DNA of 46,673 nucleotides from an uncultured Prevotella sp. (GTDB taxonomy: Bacteria; Bacteroidota; Bacteroidia; Bacteroidales; Bacteroidaceae): NCBI GenBank assembly GCA_947169685.1, contig CAMVQS010000012.1, positions 1-46,673 on the forward strand, written 5' to 3'. The notes under the pieces are model-generated. The model saw only the letters and a program-made list of their open reading frames with translations, made no database searches and had not been told where the DNA came from. Of this stretch, positions 7,368 through 14,406 are shown piece after piece; positions within the stretch are counted from its first letter, which is position 1; the number at the start of each line of letters is the position of its first letter. The position numbers and the translations under genes were made by a program.

Positions 7368-8465
7368 ATGACAACAAGACTTATCAAACGCGCCACACTG
7401 GCTGTGGCACTTGCTGCACTGAGCAGCACGGCAGCGATGGGACAACAGCCCGTGAACTGCAGTGGAGGAAATGACTGGTTGCAAGACCTCACCTCACGTA
7501 TCACACTGAACGGTTACGCACAGGCCGGATGGTCCTATCAGAACCCCAACGGACAGAAGCAAAATGCCTACAACCTGAAGCGTACCCTGCTCTGGGCCAA
7601 GGCCCGCATCACCGACCGTTGGTCGTTCCTCTTCATGCATGACTTCTCCAGCGTCGTTCAGGAGTTTTATACAGACTACCGCCTCTCGAACGACAACGCG
7701 CTGAGCGTCCGCCTCGGACAGTTCAAGCACTCCTACTCCATGGAGAACCCCCTCTCCCCCACCCAACTCGAACTCATTGACGTCTATTCGCAGGCCGTGC
7801 TCTATCTGGCCGGCGAAGGCCCCGACCCCCTGAACGGCGTGAACTACGGCCGCGACATGGGACTGATGGTCTATGGTGACCTGCTGCAGAACCATCTGCA
7901 CTACGAACTGGCGCTGATGAGCGGACAGGGTATCAACCGTAAGGACCAGAACAACCAGAAAGACTTTATCGCCAAACTCGAGGTACGCCCCTTCGACGGT
8001 TTTCGCATCGTGGGCTCAGGCTACCTGGGTACGGGCTGTGCCGTGGGTACGGCAGCCTGGAACCCCGACATCAAGGTGGGCGACAATTACAAGCGCAACC
8101 GCTACTCGGTGGGTGCCGAATACAAGTCAACGCCCTACACAGGCAGTAAGTACAAGGAGGCCCGTCCGCTCTCCATCCGTGCCGAATGGCTCGGAGGTGA
8201 AGACGGTGAGGTGGGCTCACGCGGCGGCTACATCACCACAGCCATTCCCGTGGTCGATGCCCTCGACATCGTAGCCAGCGGCGAGACCTTCGACCGCAAC
8301 ACCAAGGTGGATGGCTGGGACCAGACGAACCTCACCATCGGCCTGCAGTACTGGTACTACAAGAAGTGTCGTCTGCAACTGCAATATACCCGCTGTCTCT
8401 GCGGCGAGAACATCAGCACAAAAGACTATAACTGGATTCAAGCACAAGTTCAAGTAGCATTCTAA
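7368..8465 (+). CDS. OprO/OprP-like outer-membrane porin
   Basis: 365 aa with a signal peptide (to ~25, AAMGQQ). The rest is rich in alternating beta-strand patterns and aromatic girdles: ITLNGYAQAGWSYQ, YNLKRTLLWAKARI, FLFMHDFSSVVQEFYTDYRL, LSVRLGQFKHSYSMENPLSP and a terminal phenylalanine strand (WIQAQVQVAF) typical of barrel insertion by BamA. The order RLGQFKxxxxxENxxSP is characteristic of the phosphate-selective porin O/P family as used in Bacteroidota, where the substrate is often not phosphate. It sits between the MBL hydrolase and the symporter and probably lets the shared substrate cross the outer membrane. Confidence 0.8.
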   Translation: MTTRLIKRATLAVALAALSSTAAMGQQPVNCSGGNDWLQDLTSRITLNGYAQAGWSYQNPNGQKQNAYNLKRTLLWAKARITDRWSFLFMHDFSSVVQEFYTDYRLSNDNALSVRLGQFKHSYSMENPLSPTQLELIDVYSQAVLYLAGEGPDPLNGVNYGRDMGLMVYGDLLQNHLHYELALMSGQGINRKDQNNQKDFIAKLEVRPFDGFRIVGSGYLGTGCAVGTAAWNPDIKVGDNYKRNRYSVGAEYKSTPYTGSKYKEARPLSIRAEWLGGEDGEVGSRGGYITTAIPVVDALDIVASGETFDRNTKVDGWDQTNLTIGLQYWYYKKCRLQLQYTRCLCGENISTKDYNWIQAQVQVAF

Positions 8466-8468
8466 ACT

Positions 8469-9995
8469 ATGGTAATCAAAGTTCTTTTAACAATAATCTT
8501 TCTGGCCGTGATGATTGGCGTGGGACTCTACACCCGCAAGCAGGCCAGCAGTGTTGACGGTTTCGTATTGGGCGGACGTGCCGTAGGCCCCTGGCTCACG
8601 GCTTTCGCTTTCGGAACAAGTTATTTCTCGGCAGTGGTCTTCGTGGGCTACGCCGGACAGTTCGGTTGGAAGTACGGTCTCTCCTCAGCATGGATAGGTA
8701 TCGGCAATGCCGTCATCGGCTCCCTGCTGGCATGGATTATCCTGGGTCGTCGCACCAAGCTGATGACACAGCACATCGAGAGCCGCACCATGCCCGACTT
8801 CTTCGGCACGCGCTTTGCCAGTCAGGGTCTGCGCGTAACAGCCAGCATCATCGCCTTCGTGTTCCTCATTCCCTACACGGCAGGCGTCTATAGCGGCATC
8901 TCCCGTCTCTTCGAGATGGGTTTTAACATTCCCTACGAGTATTGCGTAGTCATCATGTCCGCACTCACCGCCGTCTATGTCATTCTGGGCGGCTACAAGG
9001 CAACGGCCATGAACGACTTTATACAAGGTATCATCATGCTCTTCGGCATCGTGGCAGTCATTGCTGCCGTACTGTACAATAACGGTGGTCTGACCGCTGC
9101 CGTCGAGAAGCTGGCCGTTATCCCTGCCGATGGCACTACCGAGCCAGGCAGCGGCCTGTTTGCCTCGTGGTTCGGTCCTGATCCGTGGGGACTGCTGGGT
9201 GTGGTCATCCTGACCTCACTGGGCACCATGGGACTGCCCCAGATGGTGGGTAAGTTCTACAGCATCACGGACGAGAGTGCCATCAAGCGCGGCACCGTCA
9301 TCTCGACCATCTTTGCTTTCGTAGTGGCTGGCGGCTGTTACTTCCTGGGCGGTTTCGGACGTCTGTACGAGCCCGTCATCAACGAGGCGACCGGCAAGAT
9401 AGCCTACGACAGCATCGTGCCCGCCATGCTGATTACGCTGCCTGACGTGCTCATCGCCCTTGTGGTGCTGCTCGTATTGTCGGCTTCTATGTCCACGCTG
9501 GCTTCGCTGGTGCTCACGTCGTCATCGACGATGACCCTTGACCTCATCTACCGTGACAAGAAGTCACTGCCGGGTGAGGTGGAAGAAGGAACCATCGATG
9601 ACATCGTGGCCGAGAAGGTGGAGCGTCGTAAAGTGGTGGTGATGCGTGTGCTTATCATGTTCTTCATCGCTATCTCGCTGCTCATTGCCCTCAACCCGCC
9701 CACGTTCATCGCTCAGCTCATGGGTATCTCGTGGGGTGCACTGGCAGGCGCCTTCTTGGCTCCGTTCATGCTGGGTCTCTACTGGCGCGGTGTCACCACA
9801 GCCAGCGTCTGGGCATGCTTTGCATGGGGCGTAGGCCTGACGGTCATCAACATGTTGCTGGGCAACCCCATCAACCCCATCAACTGCGGTGCCATCGCCA
9901 TGGTGGGCGGTTTCCCCGTCACATGGATTGTCAGCCTGCTCACGCCGAAACTCGATCGTTCGCTGGTCAGCAAGATTTTCGAATGTTATAAATGA
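8469..9995 (+). CDS. Sodium:solute symporter (SSS family)
   Basis: 508 aa with about 13 hydrophobic helices. SSS-family signs include the early VLGGRAVGPWLTAFAFGTSYFSAVVFVG segment (the sodium-site helix with GTSYFSA), PYTAGVYSGISRLFE, LGGYKATAMNDFIQG (SSS signature), GTMGLPQMVGKFYSI and SASMSTLASLVLTSSST. It moves a small organic solute into the cell with Na+. PutP- or acetate-type substrates are possible but not decidable. Its start is three bases after the porin stop. Its TGA ends at 9995 and the convergent outer-membrane gene ends at 9996, so the two genes abut tail to tail with no room for a separate terminator. Confidence 0.9.
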   Translation: MVIKVLLTIIFLAVMIGVGLYTRKQASSVDGFVLGGRAVGPWLTAFAFGTSYFSAVVFVGYAGQFGWKYGLSSAWIGIGNAVIGSLLAWIILGRRTKLMTQHIESRTMPDFFGTRFASQGLRVTASIIAFVFLIPYTAGVYSGISRLFEMGFNIPYEYCVVIMSALTAVYVILGGYKATAMNDFIQGIIMLFGIVAVIAAVLYNNGGLTAAVEKLAVIPADGTTEPGSGLFASWFGPDPWGLLGVVILTSLGTMGLPQMVGKFYSITDESAIKRGTVISTIFAFVVAGGCYFLGGFGRLYEPVINEATGKIAYDSIVPAMLITLPDVLIALVVLLVLSASMSTLASLVLTSSSTMTLDLIYRDKKSLPGEVEEGTIDDIVAEKVERRKVVVMRVLIMFFIAISLLIALNPPTFIAQLMGISWGALAGAFLAPFMLGLYWRGVTTASVWACFAWGVGLTVINMLLGNPINPINCGAIAMVGGFPVTWIVSLLTPKLDRSLVSKIFECYK

Positions 9996-10802
9996 TTACG
10001 GGAAGGGCCGCATCATGATGGGCACAGGCGTGTCTCCGAACATGGGGCGGTCCTTTCCCCATATCGCTTCCTTGATCAGATGACCAAGGGGAATTTCCAG
10101 CTTTGTACCATTGTTGAATTTCACGTAGGGAGAGACAATAGGCTCCGTCTCCCAACGTCCCGTCATGGGGTTTATATACCGCTGCGCACCGAGGTTGGCA
10201 CCGAAGTTCTTGCCGAACTGCACGTCGGCATAGCCGCCATACGACGAAGAAAAGACGTAAGGACTGATGGCAGGCGACAGGCGCAGGTCGCCAGGATAAT
10301 AGTTGCCAAAGGCGTGGAGCGTCAGCCAGCTGGCGGCATCGTAACTCACATGTCCGCCAAAGCCATACTGCGTCAGCAACGTGCTCTGCATGGGCAGCCA
10401 ATACTTGTTGGCATTGGCCGACAGCGACAAGTGTAAACGCCCGAAGTTCTGATAGAACGTCACCGAACCGGCATTCAAGTCCATGAGACCGGGCATGTGG
10501 TCCATACCTCCATAGACGCCCAATGCCGCTCCATCCCAAAGCCGGAACGCAGCAGCGCTCTGCGAACTCGACGGCACGTCATAGCCAACATGATTAGCAG
10601 ACAGTTCACGCGTCTGGTCAGGAACAGTAAACACAGGATCAACCTGCAGCCTTAACGAGTCGGCCGCAGCCGCCCGATAATCGGTTACGCCTCCCCCTGT
10701 GACCGATGGTGGCAAAGTGGGTACCGTCACTTCCTGTGCCCTTGCTGTCAGAACTGACAACATGGCCAACACCGCTATCCCTGTCAAAGTACGTGTCTTC
10801 AT
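9996..10802 (-). CDS. Predicted outer-membrane beta-barrel protein, unknown function
   Basis: 268 aa from the ATG at 10800-10802; the longer frame to 10862 would place the start upstream of the promoter. MKTRTLTGIAVLAMLSVLTARAQ is a signal peptide. The mature part starts with a proline-rich segment (VTVPTLPPSVTGGG) and then shows barrel-like strands rich in Tyr/Gly (YGGMDHMPGLMDLNAGSVTF, LHLSLSANANKYWL, YGFGGHVSYDAASWLTLHAF, YGGYADVQFGKNFGANLGAQ). It resembles hypothetical Bacteroidales outer-membrane proteins with no assigned role. TACCTTTG on the minus strand (10821-10828) is a likely -7 box. It is divergent from mrp. Confidence 0.65.
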   Translation of the reverse strand: MKTRTLTGIAVLAMLSVLTARAQEVTVPTLPPSVTGGGVTDYRAAAADSLRLQVDPVFTVPDQTRELSANHVGYDVPSSSQSAAAFRLWDGAALGVYGGMDHMPGLMDLNAGSVTFYQNFGRLHLSLSANANKYWLPMQSTLLTQYGFGGHVSYDAASWLTLHAFGNYYPGDLRLSPAISPYVFSSSYGGYADVQFGKNFGANLGAQRYINPMTGRWETEPIVSPYVKFNNGTKLEIPLGHLIKEAIWGKDRPMFGDTPVPIMMRPFP

Positions 10803-10869
10803 CTCCTTCGGTTTTGCTGGCAAAGGTACAGAATATTTCGGACTTTCATCATTTTTCCGCAAAAAATTT

Positions 10870-10962
10870 ACCTTTGACGCTCACGTCGAAGGTACTTTCG
10901 TTCGAAAATGAAGAGGAAAACACATTTTCCTTTTGCATTTTGCTCACTTATTCGTACCTTTG
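10870..10962 (+). repeat. Dispersed 93-bp promoter repeat, copy B
   Basis: Near-identical to 6501-6593. It carries the same inverted repeat (here ACCTTTGACGC / ACGTCGAAGGT) and the same promoter (TTTG, 19 bases, TACCTTTG ending at 10962), which should drive mrp. It lies in the divergent gap between the outer-membrane protein and mrp. Outside the 93 bp the flanks of the two copies are unrelated. Confidence 0.75.
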
Positions 10963-10983
10963 CACACAAAATTGAAAAAAACG

Positions 10984-12081
10984 ATGACATTATACCCCAA
11001 ACTCATTATGGATGCGCTGGCAACGGTGACGTATGCCGGCACGAAGAAGAACCTCGTAGAGAGCGGCATGGTGGCTGACACACCAGCCATCAGCGGCAAC
11101 AAAGTAAAGATTGTGCTGGAGTTCCCGCGCGACACCGACCCGTTCCTCAAGTCAACGGTAAAAGCTGCCGAGGCCGCCATCAAGTACCACTGTGGCAAGG
11201 ACGTGGAAGTGGAGATTGAGACGGAGTTCAAGTCGAAGCCGCGCCCTGAGGTGGGCAAACTGCTGCCCCAGGTGAAGAACATCGTGGCTGTCAGCTCTGG
11301 CAAGGGCGGCGTGGGCAAATCGACCGTTGCTGCCAACCTCGCCATCGCCTTGGCCCGTCTGGGCTACAAGGTGGGACTGCTCGACTGCGACATCTTCGGA
11401 CCGTCGATGCCCAAGATGTTCGAGGTGGAAGATGCCCGCCCCTATGCCGTCAACGTGGATGGCCGCGACCTCATTGCACCCATTGAGAAATACGGCGTCA
11501 AGCTGCTCAGCATCGGCTTCTTCGTCAGCCCCGACACCGCTACGCTCTGGCGTGGAGGAATGGCAACGAACGCCCTGAAGCAGCTCATTGCCGATGCCGA
11601 CTGGGGCGAGCTCGACTATTTTATTCTCGACACGCCTCCAGGCACCAGCGACATCCACCTGACGCTGCTCCAGACACTCGCCATCACGGGAGCCATCATC
11701 GTCTCTACGCCCCAGCAGGTGGCACTGGCCGATGCCCGCAAGGGTATTGACATGTACCGTAATGAAAAGGTCAACGTACCCATCCTCGGACTGGTGGAGA
11801 ACATGGCATGGTTCACGCCTGCCGAACTGCCCGAGAACCGTTACTACATCTTCGGCAAGGAAGGCTGCCGTCAGCTGGCCGAGGAAATGCAGGTTCCCCT
11901 ACTCGCCCAGATACCGCTGGTACAGGGTATCTGCGAAAGTGGCGACAAGGGACAGCCCGCTGCCCTGAGCAGCGAGACGATGACGGGTCTTGCCTTCATC
12001 AACCTTGCCCAGAGCGTAGTCACCGTTGTCAACCGCCGCAACGCGGAACTGCCCAAGACGACTATCGTAGGGATAAAATAA
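10984..12081 (+). CDS. mrp: Mrp/NBP35-type ATP-binding iron-sulfur carrier protein
   Basis: 365 aa from ATG 10984, 22 bases after the -7 box; the frame from 10933 would start inside the promoter. An N-terminal MIP18/DUF59-like domain (~1-90) is followed by the deviant Walker A SGKGGVGKST (105-114), CDIFGPSMPKMF, ILDTPPGTSDIHLTLLQ and the ENMAWF segment. It belongs to the ParA/MinD superfamily and acts in delivering Fe-S clusters in the cytoplasm. The CxxC pair that follows the ENM motif in most Mrp proteins is missing (FTPAELPENRYYIFGKEG instead); I believe this is usual for Bacteroidales Mrp, so the cluster ligands must differ. Confidence 0.92.
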   Translation: MTLYPKLIMDALATVTYAGTKKNLVESGMVADTPAISGNKVKIVLEFPRDTDPFLKSTVKAAEAAIKYHCGKDVEVEIETEFKSKPRPEVGKLLPQVKNIVAVSSGKGGVGKSTVAANLAIALARLGYKVGLLDCDIFGPSMPKMFEVEDARPYAVNVDGRDLIAPIEKYGVKLLSIGFFVSPDTATLWRGGMATNALKQLIADADWGELDYFILDTPPGTSDIHLTLLQTLAITGAIIVSTPQQVALADARKGIDMYRNEKVNVPILGLVENMAWFTPAELPENRYYIFGKEGCRQLAEEMQVPLLAQIPLVQGICESGDKGQPAALSSETMTGLAFINLAQSVVTVVNRRNAELPKTTIVGIK

Positions 12082-12095
12082 GGAGAAAGAACTTT

Positions 12096-13166
12096 TTATT
12101 CTTGAGTACGTTCAAACGTAAAGCGGAAAGGCTTGTCGAAGTGTCGGCGCGAGTAATAAGTGACCGAAGGGTGAGTCAGATCCATCACCATCGTCCATGC
12201 CGTGCCGAGGAACTTACCTTTCACTTCCGGCTGTGATGCCGCCTCGATGGCTTTTGTCAGCCCCTGCACGTTCATCACACCCTTGTTCTTATCGAACCGC
12301 TCGCAGAGTTGTTCGTAGCGATGGTCGTTTTCCGCCAATCCCACGTTAAACTTTGCCTCACACAGATAATGATTGGCAACGGCAGGCGACTCCACCACCA
12401 CCATCTCGTTATCCACATATTCCACGACAACGCTCCTGCCCGTTCTGTCGGCTATCGCGAAATGGTGGGCAGCACCGATGTCGGAATGCATGTCAATGCC
12501 ACGCAGCAAATTCAAAGCCTCCTCCACATTGGCAGCGTTGTTCAACACATAACGGATGGCGCCAGTCGTCGTCAGCGCGGCCTTGCCAGTCTGTTGGTGA
12601 GTCTCCACATCGTCGCCAGCCATCAGGTCGGCCATGGCCAGCCCCTTCTCGTTAATACCATCCAAGGCAACAAACAACCCCGTCAGCGCTAGGTATTGCT
12701 TGGCAAAACCCTCAGGCTTATAATCCTCACCGAAGCCGTAGAACTCCACATTGAAGGTTGTAAACGTCTCGTAGCCCTTATCAGGAATGCAATGCAGTAT
12801 CATGCCCGTCGCCGAGTTGAAATCGAAGTTACGCCCCATCAGCACACCGCCGTCGGGAGTACGCACCGTCAGCGCAGAACAGCCGAAATCGTTTTTCTTC
12901 GGCTTCACGTCAGGTCTATAGTGTCCTTTCGACAAGAAGTTAACAGCATAAGCCGACAGTTCCTCTGCATTAGCAAAGCCACCCTTCTTCATCAGGCTGT
13001 CAAGCCCGTCGTCGCCCTTATACTCCATGTAATACAAGCCATCGTCGAGCTTCTCTACCGACAGCGCTCCCTTTACGAATGGACCGAATTCCATCCACAT
13101 GAGCACGACAGCAGCCACTATCAGGCCAAGCATGCACAACCCTGCGATTTTAAATACTTTCTTCAT
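12096..13166 (-). CDS. Choloylglycine hydrolase-like Ntn amidohydrolase, membrane-anchored
   Basis: 356 aa. An N-terminal hydrophobic helix (residues 5-25, FKIAGLCMLGLIVAAVVLMW) anchors or exports it. FGCSALTVRTPDG (94-106) with Cys96 and MGRNFDF matches the Ntn-hydrolase signature of the linear amide C-N hydrolase/choloylglycine family (bile salt hydrolase, penicillin V acylase, acid-ceramidase relatives). GRNFDFN, NEKGLAMADLMAG and the late VVEY and ANHYL segments agree. Cys96 would have to become N-terminal by cleavage of the first 95 residues. The substrate is an amide but bile salts are not implied. It ends 15 bases from the mrp stop, convergent. Its promoter and first 19 codons are duplicated at 16566-16707. 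Confidence 0.75.
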   Translation of the reverse strand: MKKVFKIAGLCMLGLIVAAVVLMWMEFGPFVKGALSVEKLDDGLYYMEYKGDDGLDSLMKKGGFANAEELSAYAVNFLSKGHYRPDVKPKKNDFGCSALTVRTPDGGVLMGRNFDFNSATGMILHCIPDKGYETFTTFNVEFYGFGEDYKPEGFAKQYLALTGLFVALDGINEKGLAMADLMAGDDVETHQQTGKAALTTTGAIRYVLNNAANVEEALNLLRGIDMHSDIGAAHHFAIADRTGRSVVVEYVDNEMVVVESPAVANHYLCEAKFNVGLAENDHRYEQLCERFDKNKGVMNVQGLTKAIEAASQPEVKGKFLGTAWTMVMDLTHPSVTYYSRRHFDKPFRFTFERTQE

Positions 13167-13251
13167 CGTTGATAATCAAGTTTCTGTTCCGTTTTATCTG
13201 TTAGACGTAAGAACTTGACAAAAAGTTGCAACAGCATTTCAAAAACAATAT
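13110..13251 (-). repeat. 142-bp duplication, copy 1 (native)
   Basis: This segment holds the 5' end (19 codons) and upstream region of the Ntn-hydrolase gene. It recurs at 16566-16707 with about two substitutions and no indels (constant offset of 3456). This copy is judged the original because its gene is intact. Confidence 0.85.
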
Positions 13252-13330
13252 GCGACACAAATAGGTTCTGCAGAAAAAGTGTAATTGTCGTAGTCGAGAT
13301 AAGTCCCATGATTCTCTCTAACATGCAGCA

Positions 13331-13771
13331 TTAATCAAGAGATTTTTTCTTATAAACTAAATCAACACCTTCTTCGAACGGGGTTCCCATAATGCCTCCA
13401 TACATTCGGATGACCAACTGGGTGCTGGTAAGACGCGTCACTTTGTAATACATCTCATCAGGAATGGGCTCTTTCGATTGCGCTTTAATATGCAGTTCCC
13501 CGTCGCTATCAAACCAGAAATAACCAAAGTTTTCTTCCTTATACGCACTACCGCCATCGAAATGAGTGCCATAGCCCCATGACTTGATTTCACCATCGGT
13601 AGTGAAAATCAATCCACCTCTGTAGTCTTTGTCCATTGTCGCAGCGTTTTCATGTTGCCAAGTACCCAGGATATTCTGGTCCAGGATACCGATTTCGTCA
13701 TCACTACTGCTGCATCCTACCAGTACCAGTAGAAGCATGCCCAACCATAACAGATTCTTTTTCATATTCAT
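13331..13771 (-). CDS. Small lipocalin-like lipoprotein
   Basis: 146 aa; the alternative start MKKNLL is two codons in. The lipobox is VLVGC (Cys20), followed by SSSDDE. The mature part (ILGTWQHE, YRGGLIFTTDGEIKSWG, FGYFWFDSDGELHIKA, YKVTRLTSTQLVIRMYG) has the GxWxxx / FxxDG / YxVxxLtxxxLVI order of small lipocalin-like lipoproteins common in Bacteroidales. Its start is four bases past the stop of the upstream lipoprotein gene, so the two form one unit. With the sigma-barrel gene behind them they are candidate members of its regulon. Function unknown; surface or periplasmic location is likely. Confidence 0.7.
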   Translation of the reverse strand: MNMKKNLLWLGMLLLVLVGCSSSDDEIGILDQNILGTWQHENAATMDKDYRGGLIFTTDGEIKSWGYGTHFDGGSAYKEENFGYFWFDSDGELHIKAQSKEPIPDEMYYKVTRLTSTQLVIRMYGGIMGTPFEEGVDLVYKKKSLD

Positions 13772-13775
13772 TCGT

Positions 13776-14324
13776 TTATTTATCAGCAGAATAAAAAGAA
13801 TGCATAGAACTATCTTTTAGCTTACCTGCTTTCCACACGATGCCGAGCATCTGCTGGATGCCGCGCTGTTCCTGTTCTGTCAGTTCTGGCTCTTGGGTAC
13901 CGTCTTCATGGATTAGTCTGATGAATGCAAGCTGATAGGTCGCCTCTCCATCCATTGTATATAGATGAGTGAATACGAGACCTGAATACACCATGTTTGA
14001 TAATGCGTCATGCAGTCTTGCCTTAAAGAGCAACCTACCTTCGGAGTAGAACCAGATGTGGTAGTTGGAGAGCGTCTTGCTGTCGAGCTTCTCTGTGTTT
14101 CGCAGCTTAAACGTTGTTTCTTCTAAATTCTGAACAGACACGATGTTATCGAGTGTCAGGACATGGTCCTCAGGCGTAAAGTCAATCGATTGTTCAGCAT
14201 CTGGCACAAGAACGGCATAGAGCGCTGTTGGAGAAGTCACATTCGTGTTGTCATCGTCGGAAGAACATCCGAACATCATCACAGCCATGAGTAATGGCAT
14301 TAGGAAGATTATTAGCTTTTTCAT
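13776..14324 (-). CDS. Lipoprotein of unknown function, in the sigma-barrel neighbourhood
   Basis: 182 aa with an SPII signal ending at MMFGC (Cys20), then SSDDDNTN. No known domain is recognised. The C-terminal part (EDGTQEPELTEQEQRGIQQMLG) is helical and charged. The start lies four bases from a minus-strand TAATTTTG box (14329-14336), so an ordinary promoter would give an almost leaderless transcript. Further upstream, 14353-14385 is a 33-bp element also found before the sigma-barrel gene, so this gene may have both a housekeeping and a sigma-dependent promoter. It is followed at once by the second lipoprotein gene. Confidence 0.65.
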   Translation of the reverse strand: MKKLIIFLMPLLMAVMMFGCSSDDDNTNVTSPTALYAVLVPDAEQSIDFTPEDHVLTLDNIVSVQNLEETTFKLRNTEKLDSKTLSNYHIWFYSEGRLLFKARLHDALSNMVYSGLVFTHLYTMDGEATYQLAFIRLIHEDGTQEPELTEQEQRGIQQMLGIVWKAGKLKDSSMHSFYSADK

Positions 14325-14352
14325 ATTGCAAAATTAATTGATTCTATTCATA

Positions 14353-14385
14353 AAGAGTAGAAAAAGAGCCAAAGACTGCATGAGG
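14353..14385 (-). promoter_or_regulatory. Shared 33-bp element upstream of the lipoprotein pair (putative ECF promoter)
   Basis: On the minus strand the element reads CCTCATGCAGTCTTT, a spacer, then TTTTCTACTCTT. It matches 16082-16114 at 29 of 33 positions with identical spacing. The best conserved blocks are the two ends, as expected for -35 and -10 boxes of one extracytoplasmic-function sigma factor. It ends 28 bases before the lipoprotein start codon and lies 21 bases beyond the end of the sigma gene. Confidence 0.55.
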
Positions 14386-14406
14386 AAGGAACAATTTAAC
14401 ATTGTT

